Assembly: GCA_020746995.1 (NCBI GenBank)
Contig: JAGPXD010000004.1
Location: 620,001-684,000, forward strand
DNA from: Plectosphaerella cucumerina
Lineage: Eukaryota; Ascomycota; Sordariomycetes; Glomerellales; Plectosphaerellaceae
Direction: 5' to 3'
Length of the DNA: 64,000 nucleotides
How positions within the stretch are numbered: the stretch's first letter is position 1; each line of letters opens with the position of its first letter. Shown here piece after piece: positions 32,649 through 46,600 of the stretch. The notes under the pieces are model-generated. The model was given only the letters and a program-made list of their open reading frames with translations. It did no database searches and was not told the DNA's origin. A program made the translations under genes and the position numbers.

Positions 32649-33132
32649 GGTTGCGCGGGGTGGTCGCGATGGGTTTGGGTGGTTGGATACAGGCGCAATC
32701 GAGGGCCTTGGTGCCGGAAGAGATGATTGAAGGTATAGAAAGTCGCCAAAGAGGGGTGGTGTGATGGACAATGGAAGAAGAAGGGAAGGACGAGAAGGTG
32801 GTAGAGTCCAAGTTTCGAGGGGAGGACCCCGAGGCAGCTCGTTCACCAGAACCGGTACTTGCGCTGGGAGCTCCCCAGCTCTCGCAGCTGCCGCGGGCAA
32901 TCTAGCCGGTGGAACGACGCGCGAAAGGCCTGACTTGCAGCAACGCGCACGCGTTTAATTGGCGGCAGCGCTGGGGCAGTACCCGCTTGGCGCTGGAGCT
33001 GGTTGCTGGGGTGCGGGCGGAAGCACCCAGCCAAGTCACAGGGCGAGAGCGGGACGGACTCAACCCCCGTCGGTCCAGCATCATACATCACGTCACGCCA
33101 TGCATGGCCAGTCCCCTCAATTGTGTTGTTCA
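32649..33132. promoter_or_regulatory. Promoter of the NASP-like gene and 3' flank of the RabGAP gene
   Basis: Both flanking genes are on the minus strand. Short open frames here have no family features. Confidence 0.45.
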
Positions 33133-35276
33133 TTATAGTTGGAGGCTCGAGGACGGCGCCCTGCTTTGCCCCTTTAAGTGCGCTGCAGAGCCCTTGAAGA
33201 GGCTTTGCCAGATGAAGGCCTCGCTCAAGAGCAGCTCAATGTCCTTCTCCGTCCACGACTTGGTTGGCAGGCTCTGCAGGAACATCATGATCTCCTGGAA
33301 GTCCATGGTGAGTAGCTTGTCGGACCATTTGACCAGGAACGCTGCGCAAACGTATAGGTGGAACTCGGAGAAGCCCTGCTCCTCGGCCTGTGGCGCGTCA
33401 GTTTGGATAGGAGTACATCTGGCGGACGGTGACCTACCAGATACGTGTCCCACATCCGGATTGTATTCTTGACGCTGATCTCTCGCATCAAGAGGCAATT
33501 CATCCAGCGGAAACTGAACTGGATAAAGTCGACCTGCTCGTTCTCCAAGTGCTTGGAAAGGTTCGAGTCGATGCGCGCGGTCAGGTCCCTCAGCGCGGCC
33601 ACCTGTCGCTGGATGCCCGGCTGGGCCACGATATAGTGGTCTTGGATGCCGTCCAGCAACTTGGTCAGGCACCAGAACGAGTCTGCCTCGACGGCGTCGA
33701 GCACCGACTTGGGTAGCTGTCCTGGGTCCATGCCGCTTTCGACATTCGGGTCGCCGATGTAGATGCCGAGAAAGACTTGCCAGAACGGGGTGACTAGGTC
33801 GTTGATGCCCTGCACGTAGCCGCTGGCGGGGTGCCTCACGGCCCAGAGGTACAGTATCCTCTCTAGAGACCTCTGTGTCGCCTCGTAGCTGTACAGCTCG
33901 ATGTGTGGGTTCGTCCGTGGCACGTCGATACTGATCTGGTGCCAGACGGCCTCATCAAGGCCACGTGCCTTGCCCGCAGTCCCGCCGCTGGTCGAGCCCC
34001 TTTCAAATGCTTGCCGAACGCCATCGAGATACTCTTTGCGCTTCCTCTCCAGGGTGGCCACCCGCCGCTCACTATTTGTCGGCAGATAGCTCAACAACAG
34101 CTGCCAGGTCATTGCCCTAACTTCTTGAGGGACTCCTGACCATGCCAGTTGCCGCAGCTCCCCAATGGGTATGGTCGAGGCTTGGAGTAGCCGCTTGAAC
34201 TTGTTGATTCGAGTAATCCGAGAGTTGGCCGCATCTACTTCCTTTGGTGTCGCATTCGCAGGAATCGCGGGGTGGTCAATTAGGTGCAAGGCGTTGGCAG
34301 GGTCTGTAGGGCATGTTAGCAGCTTCAACATGGCGCAAGGCGAAAATCGTCCCACCTCGAAGAATCTCCTTGTACTGAGGCCGCAGGATCTTGCCCTCGC
34401 TCTTCTTCGGCATGGGGTAGGTGGGCGCCGGCCGTTCAATCGCTATGTCGCCGCTGTTGGAGTACCGCCTGGCTGCGAAACCACCAAAGGAGCCCCCGAT
34501 GCCGGGGGAGGCGAGCCCACTGCTGGAGTCGTTCCTCTGTGCAGCCAGTTTCCGCGTCCGCCTCTTTGTATTTGACAGGCTCGGGAGGCCAAAGTCATCG
34601 CCGTCGTCATCGTCATACCCCATCATGTCATCTTCCTCGTCGGCCTTCCAGTCGTCATTCGTGTTCGAAAGGAAGTTCATGTACGTCTTGAACGGCGGCG
34701 ATGACAGACCGGAGCTGTTCCGTGGTGCCGGAGAGGTTTCGGATGTTCGTGCTTTCGTTGAACTCGCGGACGGAGGGGTCTTGGGTCGGGAAGACGAGGA
34801 GCTGGACAAGTTCCTAGCTTTGCGTCAGCTAGGGCGCCTGGCGCACAGAGGAGAGGGTTCTAGGGGCGCACAGTGAGTCGAACTTGAGCATGTCCGCATG
34901 CGAGTACGCCGCCCCCTTGACGAGACTCGAGTCCCGGCCAGTCTTCTTAGATCCATGGTCGCGGGGAGGGGGTTTCCAGAACGGTGAGGTCGAACTAAGT
35001 TCAGGTCAGCGAGGACTGGCTGGATGATGTTTGCCCGCATAGCGCATACTTTGACCGATCTATACCACAACAGCAAGGCCATGTCAGCCTCTGTAGAGCC
35101 AGCGAGGAAGGCCCGAAACCGGGGGTTGCCAGAGGAACATACCAACTTGGACCATCTCCTGCTGCGGGGCAGGTCAGACAACTGGCAACAACACACGATG
35201 CAGTCGTTGAGGGGTAAGGAAGGGCGGCGCATACCTGCTGAGACGGCTTCTTGCCACTCCCAGAAGAGGAGAACAT
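33133..35276 (-). CDS. TBC-domain Rab GTPase-activating protein, Gyp1 family
   Basis: About 590 residues in seven exons: 35235-35276, 35143-35161, 35050-35059 (10 nt), 34872-34994, 34356-34813, 33438-34303 and 33133-33387. Gyp1 (TBC1D22) switches off Ypt1/Rab1-type GTPases at the Golgi. The N-terminal 210 residues are Ser/Asp-rich and disordered. The TBC domain starts at LRQLAWSGVPQEVRAMTWQL and carries the dual fingers: Arg in ISIDVPRT and Gln in GYVQGINDL. Gyp1-like elements VEADSFWCLTKLLDGIQDHY and EQVDFIQFSFRWMNCLLMRE follow, and the domain closes with WDTYLAEEQGFSEFHLYVC. The second exon's acceptor is ambiguous between two adjacent CAGs, which would add or omit one Gln. Confidence 0.88.
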
Positions 35277-36093
35277 ATTGCTTTCAGTGTCAAGTCGGCA
35301 ATGACATGGTGTGGTGTCGAAAGATGCTCGGCTTGAGAGGCGAGAAGCGAGCGAGCTAGTCGGAGGAGTCGCAAACAAGGTCCGCCGACTTGACTGACTT
35401 GACCGACAGTGAACAGGCCTCTCCCGGTCGGTAGTGCGTTTCCAGTCTTGCCAGTCCGAGTCAGGGTGGCTTTGTCCGCCCCGTGGACATGGCCCGTGCA
35501 GGGATGTGCTACAGTGGGCTGCGGGCGGGCAGTCCACTGGCTGCGGCCAACGAGGACTCGGAGGGATGATGTCAACCAGCGGAAGCACTCAGTGGCCAGC
35601 AACCAGACCAGCACACCGGTCGGGACAGCCTCCGATCGTGAAGGTGGCCAGCTACACAGCTTTCGGTTGATGCTCAGTGGAACTGTTCCCCGTTTCCATT
35701 CAAGTCTGAAAACAATTGAATGACTTTTGACACCACTTCACATGGATTGACATTGTTCCCCATCTCTCCCAGTTTAAGGTTAGCTCCAGATCATCGCATC
35801 ACGTGACTCACTCGGATGATCCCCGGCTATTCATTCACTCCCTGACTCTTGCCTATCCTGCCAGGCAATTCCTCAGCAACTGCCAGCGCCGCGTCTTCTC
35901 CATTTTTCCAGTGATCTTGCATCAACGCCGCTCTCTCCGTTTCCAACAACCGAAGACTCTCGTCGCCGACCGAACGCTTTCGTCAGCCTTACCGGCAACT
36001 CCATCCCCCCAGTCGAGGGCTTTGTTATTTATCTCTTACTAATACCCTTTCTATCTTGTCTCTTCACCTCCAGCTTTCCCGACGCCTTTCAGC
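35277..36093. promoter_or_regulatory. Divergent promoter region of the RabGAP and RNA-binding protein genes
   Basis: About 0.8 kb. The right half is C/T-rich (about 35850-36090), consistent with the leader of the highly expressed RNA-binding protein gene. I see no gene. Confidence 0.45.
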
Positions 36094-39000
36094 ATGGCCG
36101 ACAACGATAACTTCGAGGAGGACCTCTTTGCGGACCTGTGGGTGCTTTTCCATCCCCGATGATTCATTCATCTCCGCGAAATCAGAGCTAACATTGTTTC
36201 AACAGCTACGACGACGATACCTCCGCAGCAAAGCCTGAACCCGCCGCTCCGGCTCCCGCTGCTGCTCCTGTAGCCGCGGCTCCGCCTGCTCTAGAGACAT
36301 CAGCAGCTCCGCAAGCAGCAGCGCCACAGCAAGAGCAAGCGGACTCGGGAGATTACGATCCCAATCAGGGATACGATGAGGAAGAAGATGACGACGAGGT
36401 CGATTTCAACCTCGGTGGAGGCTCTAACAGCGCCCCTCCTCCTCCTAGCAACGGCGGCGGCCACAACCAAGGCCATGGCCACGGCCACGGAGTCCCGCAC
36501 GAGGAACCCGCGCACTACTCCCGGTCGAGCGTCAAGAACCCTAGCGCAAAGGAAGATGGGTAAGTCTCATTTCTTTTCTACATTGCGATTCTACACAGCA
36601 GGTCCACAAGCATCATGGCGCGATGGCGCAGCCCGCGGCCTCAAGAACAGGCAAGAGAGCACCAGTGGAAGAGGACAAGAGAAGCACAAGACGTGGACTG
36701 CGCAAGACTGCTCCAGGCTGCGGATGCAACTCGACGGACGTGGAGCCCTGAGATGCCGCATTTTGCGACCGTCCCGGCAAGCCGTTCACCAGACGGACAT
36801 CCGAGGGCGCGCGGGCGTAGACCACAAGAGAAGCCACTGCGGACGAAGCAGGAGCAAAAGAAGAAGTACAGTCAGTTCCGGGCATGGATGAGACAATCAT
36901 CGTAAAGAGAAGGAAGAATACTATCCACCGCATGGATGAGGAGCAGCTTCAGCACCAGTCGAGAAACACAGTACCGCCGCCTACCTAGCCAAAGCAAGAG
37001 CGCCGTTCTTGCATTCATAGCCCACTTCTCAGATGAGCTCTTCTCAAGGCCACAGAAAACTCTCCAGTTTCATGGCAGCTGTACCAGTACTTGGCAGCGG
37101 ATAGCGCACGAGGCTAGAACCTAGCAAGACTTGACGGTAGCAAGAAACTCCGAATCCATTCCGACGAGGAAAGACTTTGACCTGGCTCTCTCTCTGCTGC
37201 GTTCTCTTCTGCGTGAGAAGCACGAGTAGGGGGCAATTCGGGAATTGTCGCCACACACACCTTCTCCAACGGCTGCGGGTGGCATCACTCGGTTGATGGT
37301 CTGTTCGTCATCAAAACCAACCTTCGCCATCCACCAATCAATCGCCCATCTGTCATCAAAGAAAAAAGGAGGTTCAGCAAACATACATCTCAGCAAGGCA
37401 GTGAACCCACTAGCACACACCAAGACAACTCTCTCGCCACTGGACAAGTCAGCATTGGGCTCAAGTTAATCAATCGGACACGACATGGCACTCAACACTC
37501 TGCACACGACAGCGCCTGCAACCCTCCTCGAATGGGAAAAGTCGACTCGCCAACCCCTCTGTTACTGGATCCATGTTGCTGAGATGGACACTGCCCTGCC
37601 CTGTGTTGCGTCATGTGCTTCAGACGACCTAAGATGCTGCTCTAACTTTGCTTGGGAACTGAATCGCCGGGCCACGATGTGCTGACACGTAATGTAGAAA
37701 GATGTTCATTGGCGGACTGAACTGGGAGACAACCGATGGTAGGACTTGGCCCTGAATACCTGGCTAGGAACATCAACTAACACGCCTAGAATCTCTGCGT
37801 GCGTACTTCTCGCAGTTCGGAGAGGTGCTTGAGTGCACCGTCATGCGCGACAACAACACGGGCCGATCCCGTGGCTTCGGTTTCCTCACATTCAAGGATG
37901 CCAAGACCGTCAACATTGTCATGGTCAAGGAGCATTTCCTGGACGGCAAGATTGTATGTGCTCTTGACATCAAACTCAGGAACTGTAACTAACCCCACGG
38001 TAGATTGATCCCAAGCGAGCCATTCCCAGGGATGAGCAGGAGAAGACTAGCAAGATTTTCGTCGGCGGTGTCAGCCAGGAGACCACGGACCAAGAGTTCA
38101 AGGACTACTTTGCGCAATTCGGCCGCGTCGTCGATGCCACCCTTATGATGGACAAGGACACAGGCCGCCCCAGGGGCTTCGGATTCGTCACCTTCGAGAA
38201 TGAAGACGGCGTCGAGGCCTGCCTCCGGACGAACCTCGAGATCCACGGTAAGGCCATCGAAGTCAAGAAGGCCCAGCCGAGGGGCAACCTGCGCGAAGAG
38301 GAGGAGGCCGCCCGCCGCGGTGGCAAATTCCGCAAGGACGACGGCAACCCCCAGGGCGGCATGAACAACCAGATGGGCGGCGGCGCCGGCGGCATGACAC
38401 CGCAGGTCATGGCGCAGTACTTCCAGCGCATGCAGAACTACTTCGCCATGATGCAGCAGACCATGGCCATGCAGAGAGGCATGCCTATGAACCCTCAGAT
38501 GATGCAGCAGATGATGCAGATGCAACAAATGCAGCAGATGCAGAGTCAGATGATGGGCGGCCGGGGCGGAGGCCAGAACCCGCAGGCCATGATGAACAAC
38601 ATGACCCCCCAGATGATGCAGCAAATGCAGCAGATGCAGCAGCAGATGATGGGAGCGGCGAGCCCCGGCGGCAGCACCGGCAGCGGACAGGGTGGTCAGG
38701 GCCAGGGCGCCGGCGGCTTCAACGAGTTCAACGGCAACAACCCTCAGCAGCAACAGATGTTCGACCAGCAGGGACAGCCTGGTCAGCAGGTGCGGCAGGG
38801 AAGCCAGGGTGCTCAGGGCGGGCAAGGACCGCAACAGGCCGCCTATGCTATGGGCGGTGGCCAGGCACCGGGCGGCGGCCCGACGTCGTGGGAGGGCATG
38901 TATGACGACGTCCCTCAACCCAACATGCCTCCCATGGGCCCCAGCCGCGGCGGAGGCTTCAACCGTCACCGAGGCGGCGGCGGCGGCCACGAGCCGAACC

Positions 39001-39116
39001 ACATGGCTCCGGCCAACGCACCCACCGGTCCCAAGAACGCTGGCAAGCCTGGTGCCAACTACCGCGGCGGCGGTCGCGGCGGCGGCAGGGGCTACCACCC
39101 TTACTCGCGCAACTAG
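36094..39116 (+). CDS. hrp1: Hrp1/Nab4-like heterogeneous nuclear ribonucleoprotein
   Basis: About 571 residues in five exons: 36094-36137, 36206-36559, 37698-37738, 37790-37953 and 38004-39116. The family binds mRNA 3' ends in cleavage factor IB and shuttles between nucleus and cytoplasm. An acidic Ala/Pro-rich N-terminus leads to two tandem RRMs: RNP2 KMFIGGLNW with RNP1 SRGFGFLTF, and RNP2 KIFVGGVSQ with RNP1 PRGFGFVTF. The C-terminal 250 residues are Met/Gln-rich (repeated MQQM), then Gly/Gln-rich, then RGG-like, a prion-like low-complexity tail. Exon 2 ends GAAGATGG|GTAAGT and exon 3 begins AAAGATG; joined they give [18 protein letters not shown]. The intron between them is 1,138 nt, very long for this genome. 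Confidence 0.88.
36560..37697 (+). other. Very long (1.1 kb) intron of the HRP1-like gene
   Basis: Most introns in this window are 45-100 nt. This one begins GTAAGT and ends GTAATGTAG. An internal CAGCAG acceptor at 36597-36602 would open an alternative in-frame exon of about 100 codons ending in TAA at 36903-36905, yielding a protein truncated before the RRMs. Whether this is used is unknown. Confidence 0.55.
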
Positions 39117-39521
39117 AGGATGCGGATGTAGGGGAATGCCCCTGATCGGGATTCAGCCTTGCGGAGGCCATGTACAACACGACAAAAAGGAGGGCGCGGG
39201 GGCGGTGACCCCCTGCGGATGGGCCTAATCATGCGGAAGAGGCAAGGGGTGGGCGGAAGGCACGCAGTCCAAGCCGCGGAGGCGATACTGGACTAGCTTG
39301 GGAGGCATTGCTGCAGCGTTGAGGATCCGTCAATGAGAATCCTTCATGTTACGCGTGGACCGTGCAAGTGTTCTAGAAATGCATTTGTTTTGGGTGCCTA
39401 CAGCTGATGGTGATGTGGCGATGGTACACTGTTGTTGTACAGGCTCTATGGTGACCCCTTTCTAACCCATTTTTATGCCCCCGACCATCTTGATGTTATG
39501 GTACATTGTTCCAAGACCCCT
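39117..39521. other. Convergent intergenic spacer
   Basis: These are the 3' flanks of the HRP1-like and LETM1-like genes. I see no gene. Confidence 0.5.
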
Positions 39522-40617
39522 CTACAGATGCCATTCTGGCAGTTCGAAATCCCTTGTTGCCGGCCAGTTGTCGACCCTATTGATTTTAGTAAGAAGCTTG
39601 GAGAGATGATGGTGAACAGGCTTACCTCGTCGTCAGCAGCACGGTCATCCTCTTGCGGTTCTCGACAGCATCCTCCGAGGCCGTCAGGCGCAGCCAGTCG
39701 CCCAGCAACCTCCTCAGCTCGCCGTCACCCTTGCCCAGGACATCAATCCCGCGCTCAGCACAGGCAATACGCAACTCCTCGACCTCCAGGCCTGACAGCC
39801 CCCCGTCCTGCAGGAGCAGCTTATCGTCACCGGCGAGGAACGCCATGCGCAGGTTTCCCTTGATCTGCCACAGGCCGGGCATCACGAACCCAGCCCTGTC
39901 CCAGAAAGTACTAACGAGATGCAGACTCCGCAGGACGTGATCCCGCGCAGCAGCGGGCGCAACCTCAGCCGGCGCAGCAAGAGCTTCGAAAGACTCTGCC
40001 CTTCGCGACTCGGCCTTTGCCATGCTTCCGCCAATCTGCCTCGGCAGACGACATGTGTAAGGTACCACGCCGTCGATGGCGAGGACGATGAGTGGCGTGA
40101 ATTCCCCGCAGACGAGGAGGACGAGGCCGAAGAGCGGGACGCGGAGGAGGTCGTGCCGCACGCGCCAGAGGAGGACCCAGTCTGCCCGTGAGTACGACGT
40201 CGGGACGTACGAGGGGCGGAGAACCGAGGGAGGGCGCCGGTCAGCCTCGATGGGCTTGGCGGCCAGGGCGGCGCGGAGGAGGCGGCGGTTTGCGAAAACG
40301 GCCTTCAGACCGGTCTTGTAGAAGCGGATGTAGGCCTTGCCGACGGAGAGGTAGTATGAGCAGGTGGATGTGGAGGGGTCCCGGGAGGGGACGTCGAGGG
40401 CCGGTGGGCGCGTGGAGGAGGGGGGGTTGAGGGCGCGGTTGTAGACGTGGGTACTGTTCGTGTCGGGCTCGGGAGGGGAGGGTGTGTCGGAGGAGGAGGA
40501 GGCGGAGCGGCGCTGGATGGTGGTGAGGGCGAGCCTGCTCATGTGGAAGGGTGTGGCATGGTGATGGCCGACGAGGGCGCTGGCGCGCGCGGCGCGCATG
40601 GCTGTGCCGTAGATCAT
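39522..40617 (-). CDS. LETM1-like mitochondrial inner-membrane protein
   Basis: About 348 residues in two exons, 39626-40617 and 39522-39576. The frame runs into TAA at 39622-39624, but that TAA is part of a GTAAGC donor. A TTACTAA branch site and AATAG acceptor join LLTTR to VDNWPATRDFELPEWHL, a plausible conserved tail. Features include an Arg/Ser/Ala-rich N-terminus without early acidic residues (mitochondrial presequence type), a Lys/Arg-rich matrix-type segment, and the hydrophobic VPLFGLVLLVCGEFTPLIVLAI, the LETM1 membrane signature. Ribosome-binding LETM1-like helices follow (LEVEELRIACAERGIDVLGK, ELRRLLGDWL). The family functions in K+/H+ exchange and mitoribosome association (Mdm38). 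The ATG at 40617 is chosen because upstream residues lack presequence character; 40599 is an alternative. Confidence 0.8.
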
Positions 40618-41009
40618 TGCATAGAAGGAGCGGAAGAAGGGAATTGCCGAGTGTCGAATGAAGGTATGTGTCGGAGGAGAGAAGTGGCCACGCGCGGTTG
40701 TTGGAGGTTTGACGTGGACGTGCGCGGGCGGGCGGTCCGGAAAATTAAAGATTGCCAAGCGATGTCGCGGGTGCCCGTCATGGACCTGTGATCCCGCGCC
40801 CCGGGGATCCCGCTCCGTGTCCAATTGTCCAATTGCTCGGGGTTGCCTCGGCCGCCGTACACCGAGTCTGACCGAGGGAAGGGATCCACACCGAGCTGAC
40901 GTGCTCAGGGGCCCCCGTTTTTCAGCAACGCGCCTGTGACTCGAGTGTCGCTCCCTGTGTTGCTGCCGCTCATAGACTTGATATTCGGTGAAAGACATAG
41001 ACATAAATC
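40618..41009. promoter_or_regulatory. Divergent promoter of the LETM1-like and fRMsr genes
   Basis: About 390 bp between two divergent starts. It is GC-rich on the left and AT-richer near 40970-41009. I see no other structure. Confidence 0.45.
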
Positions 41010-41692
41010 ATGGTGAGGGTACTCTTATTGGATTATTGGACATCTTCTCACACGTCCTAGGTTCACGCCGACGCTTCAAACTTTGCTCAGGGGGTGACCA
41101 AGGACGAAGCCTATGAGCAAGTCCTCCTCCAGGCCGAGGGACTCTTCTTCGAACAAACAAATTGGGTGAGTAACACAATCTCTGGTTCCATGATATTTTC
41201 TAACATTTTACAGGTCTGGTAAGCTTCCTCTTAATCCCTCCCAGAAACTTAGCTCACACACCCAGCAACCTCGCCAATGCCGCCTCCCTCCTCTGGCACG
41301 CCTACCACTCCCTCCCCGCCCCCTCAAGCTCCGTCAACTGGGCCGGCTTCTACGTCCTCGACCCCTCCGCCCCTCGCCGCCTCATTCTCGGCCCCTTCCA
41401 GGGCAAGGTCGCCTGCCAGACCATTCTCTTCGACCGCGGCGTATGTGGCGCCGCCGCTGCCACGGGGGAGACACAGCTCGTCCCGGACGTCGAGGCCTTC
41501 CCCGGCCACATCGCCTGCGACGGCGACAGCAAGAGCGAGATTGTCGTGCCCATCTTCTCCGGGGAGGGAGATGAGAGGCGTGTTGTGGCGATTATTGATG
41601 TTGATTGTGCGGAGCTCGGGGGCTTCGACGATGTGGACAGGGTGTGGTTGGAGAAGCTGGCTCGTCTGATTGAGAAGAGCTGCGTGTGGTAG
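41010..41692 (+). CDS. Free methionine-(R)-sulfoxide reductase (GAF domain)
   Basis: This enzyme reduces free Met-R-sulfoxide in the cytosol with thioredoxin and protects against oxidative damage. About 179 residues in four exons: 41010-41012 (just the ATG), 41061-41165, 41214-41218 (5 nt, GTCTG) and 41266-41692. The three catalytic cysteines are at 88, 98 and 122 (CQTILFDRGVC and HIACDG). By my recollection they are offset by a constant three residues from yeast Cys91/101/125, which supports the exon model. The GAF fold motifs NWAGFYVLD, LILGPFQGKVAC and SEIVVPIF are present. Dropping the 5-nt exon would break the frame. Confidence 0.9.
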
Positions 41693-41958
41693 CAGGCGGA
41701 TGAATCCAAGCACTTGACGCCTCCACTTCAGCTCGTGAGCAGGGACATCACCAGTCATGTTTAGTTGCAGTGATATCCAACGCCAGTACATCCCTGGCAT
41801 TCTCTACGAGGCAGACGAGCCTACGGCCGTCCACGTCCATTATGTCCATGTCGGCATATTTTCCATAAAACTTTTCCCGTGACCCTTGCCTCCCGTCCAT
41901 CACATCTCATGATTCGTGAAACACCGCCTCCTCCGCTTACACCGCCACTTGCACCAGC
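41693..41958. other. Convergent intergenic spacer
   Basis: Short 3' flanks of the fRMsr and spermidine synthase genes. I see no gene. Confidence 0.5.
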
Positions 41959-43614
<1,656 letters not shown>

Positions 43615-46600
43615 GTTTGCTGTTTTTGGCGGGGTATGAGGGGTCAAAAGTGAGTATCGACAAGTCAACCGCGGCGGGATGAGACTGTGTCGAAGGGGTC
43701 GGAGGACGGTACGGAGGGAGACGAATTGACGAAAAGCCAGGTTTGGACTTTTCAGAACAGCAGTATGGTGATGATGGATGTGAAGTTCGAGCTGAGTTCG
43801 AGTCGGTGTCGTCACTGGAGCTCGAGATGGGGGCGGGCGGTCAACCGAAAACGTCCAGTCAGGTGCTTTTATTTATTATGGAGGAAAATTTTTGCGTCCG
43901 ATGATAGCGGCCCAGCCAGGAGCTCTGGTCTGTTCCTTTCCCTTTTTTTACGTAGGGGCCGACCTGTGAAGGCGGGACGCACCGAGGGAGTCCACTTCTT
44001 CCGTCCTGTTCCTGCCCCTCGTTGGGCGTCACTGGACCAAGCTTGGGCGGGCAGGCGCGACTCTCCAGCACCTTCCCGCGATCTGGGCAGCCCAGGCATT
44101 GAGAAAACCCTGTTCTGCCCCTCCAACAACCCGAATCAGCATTTACACCGCTTCGCATTTCTTGCATCGTCCCACTCACGTCGCCTCTGCCCACTGCAAA
44201 CACTGGCTCTCGTTGCCCGGATTAGGCAAAAACTAGAGACATCGAGGAGGGGCTCTCTTATCGACAAGAGAGACACGGCACGAAGCGCGGGGTCGTCCCA
44301 CGGTGCCTGTCACAGCTTACTTCTACACCGAGCTTCCTACCCCACGACGGATTCCCTACACCGAGCCGACAGGCAAACACTCGAATGTCTCGCCTAAACA
44401 GCTTCGCCCCCGTGCGGGACTTTTGACGACGGGACTCGGCATGCGCGTGATGCCCCTGGCCGCCGCTGGATCCGGCACCTTGCCTTTCACCGGCCCTGCC
44501 GCCGACACGGCCACACATTATCGTCGAAATACCCTGCAAGCTTCTCTCCATTCAAATCACCCGCAAACACGCTCAATTCTGTCTGCGCCCGAGAGGTTCT
44601 CCAGCAGACACTTGCAGCCATCAATCTTCTCTGCATCAACCAAACGCCGCTTCAATCTGGACACGGGCTCGCGGTCCGTCCAACTGCTCTCCCCGACCTG
44701 CACGCTGCACGAATCCCAGTACATGACCTGTCGAGAACGGCTGCAACAAGCGAGAGCTCTCTCATCTTGGTCTATCGAAGCCTCGCCGCACGGACCGCAA
44801 GCCACAGACGTAGCCACAAATTCCGCCTCGCCAAGACAAGTCGTCGCCCATCTCGGACTCACAGAGCACGGCCACCCAGCTGTTGAGCCTGTTGTCTCCT
44901 TGCTCGTGCTCTCTCTCCTTCGGTACCAACAACTGGTGCCGTCAAGTCTGCATCACGCCGCTCGGGGCATCGCCGCAGCGGCACGGCACCATACGGACGG
45001 GAGCCAGTGCATCGCTTCAAGGGGGGACCACGCGTGGTGCTGCAGAAACAAAATTATGAAACGAGACGGTTGCTGCACGGTTAGGGGTGAGGCCCCTGCC
45101 ATGCCTGCCCCCTTCAACGGTGCCTTGGTTTCTTCCTGTCGGCCCCCTTGGGCCCCTGCCCGTCCCCCGATAGGTGCCAGTGTGCCACGGCGTCCAGAGG
45201 TGTCGCCTGAATGCTTTCTCCCCGAGATGCCAGGATGCAGCCGGGCTCATCCGCGGCGGCGTTCGATCCCTGGTCGGGATGCCGTCCCACCCGCCGCCGA
45301 TCTGCCCTTGAAATGGCGCTCTTCTCCAGAACGACAGCAACCCTCCAAGGGCCTTTTTATCAGCATATGACATGCCGCCAGGAGCCCGCTCCGGCTTGGT
45401 TGAGCGGGCCGCCGTGGCTTCTCCGAGCCCTGCTCGTATGGGACCTCATGCAAAGAAGGGTTCTTCTGGCCTCGGCACCTCGAAAGGGGCCCGGCATGAC
45501 ACATTGGGATGCGCATCCTACCCATCTCCGTCCTGAAGGGGGGTGACGCTTCGCCTCATCTCATCCTCGACCACGTGGAGTGTTACTCTCGCCGATCGCC
45601 AGAGAGCAAGTAGAAAGGAGCAAGAAGCAAGAACCCGTCAGGCCAGGCCGGGCCTTCGGACGAAGGGTCGAGAGCTCCCTTTATTAACCTCAACTTTGGC
45701 TACGGTCGCTAAGCAGCCTGAGACCATTATCGTTAGACATGGCGTGTTGCGGGCATGCCACCGTCCGGCGGGGCGGCTCTACTGCCATGTGCCCCCCATG
45801 TGCACGCGTGTTCGATCGATTGCTGCACTGGGTTGGTCTCGCAGAGCTGCCGGATTACAAACCTGCAACACACACTCTCTCTCCGTCGACGCGTCCTCCC
45901 CTCGCCTTTGAGGACGAGCCCGCTGTTCTACAACTCCCCCTATCCCTGGCCCGGAGCAAGCTGTTAGCGTGGGCTTGGGCCGGACTGGGTTGGGCTGGGC
46001 TGGGAAACGAAGCGCCGCCACCCGGCAGAGGAAGAAGAAGTCTCAACGGCGATGCCCCTAGGGCCGTTCTACAGTACTGCTGACGGGAGCTCCTCGAACG
46101 CTGAAAGAGCCCCCCAAGCCCCCCTCCCCAGACAACATAGCGTCGCGTCTTCCAGCGCTAGGGCGGCATAACCTCACTTGTCGAATCCGGCCGCGCGAGT
46201 TCGCCCCCCCTGGCCTGCAGAAGTGCACCATCCTGGCTCATCCGTCCGTACCTTGCAGGTACCCTGGCCCGGGCGCCGCCTCAACACGCACCAGCAGCGG
46301 CCGCCGCCCACGCCATCTAGTACGGCGCGGTACCCGGCCGAGCTCATTCTTTTTTTTCATGACTCTGCTGCCCGGCCCGTTCTCCACCTCCCAGGCCGAG
46401 CTGCATCTCAAAAGTCCACCCTGAAAGGGGGCGCCCTGGGCGCCCTAAGGGCTTTCTGCAGGAGGCGGGGATGCATCTGATCCCGGGCCCGGACGCGAAT
46501 TGTGGTACCTGACGGGGGTGTCAGGGAGTGAGAGGGACTATATCGTCCTTCCTTCGGCGTTGGCCCTTTGGTGTCCTTGTACTGTAGCATCCGCTGCTCC

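Noticed and set aside
37989..39098. 369-codon frame antisense to the HRP1-like gene
   Set aside because: His/Leu-rich translation is the reverse complement of the Met/Gln-rich repeats.
44303..45370. 355-codon plus-strand open frame
   Set aside because: No domain, no compatible splice sites, Pro/Arg/Ser-rich composition typical of chance frames in GC-rich DNA.
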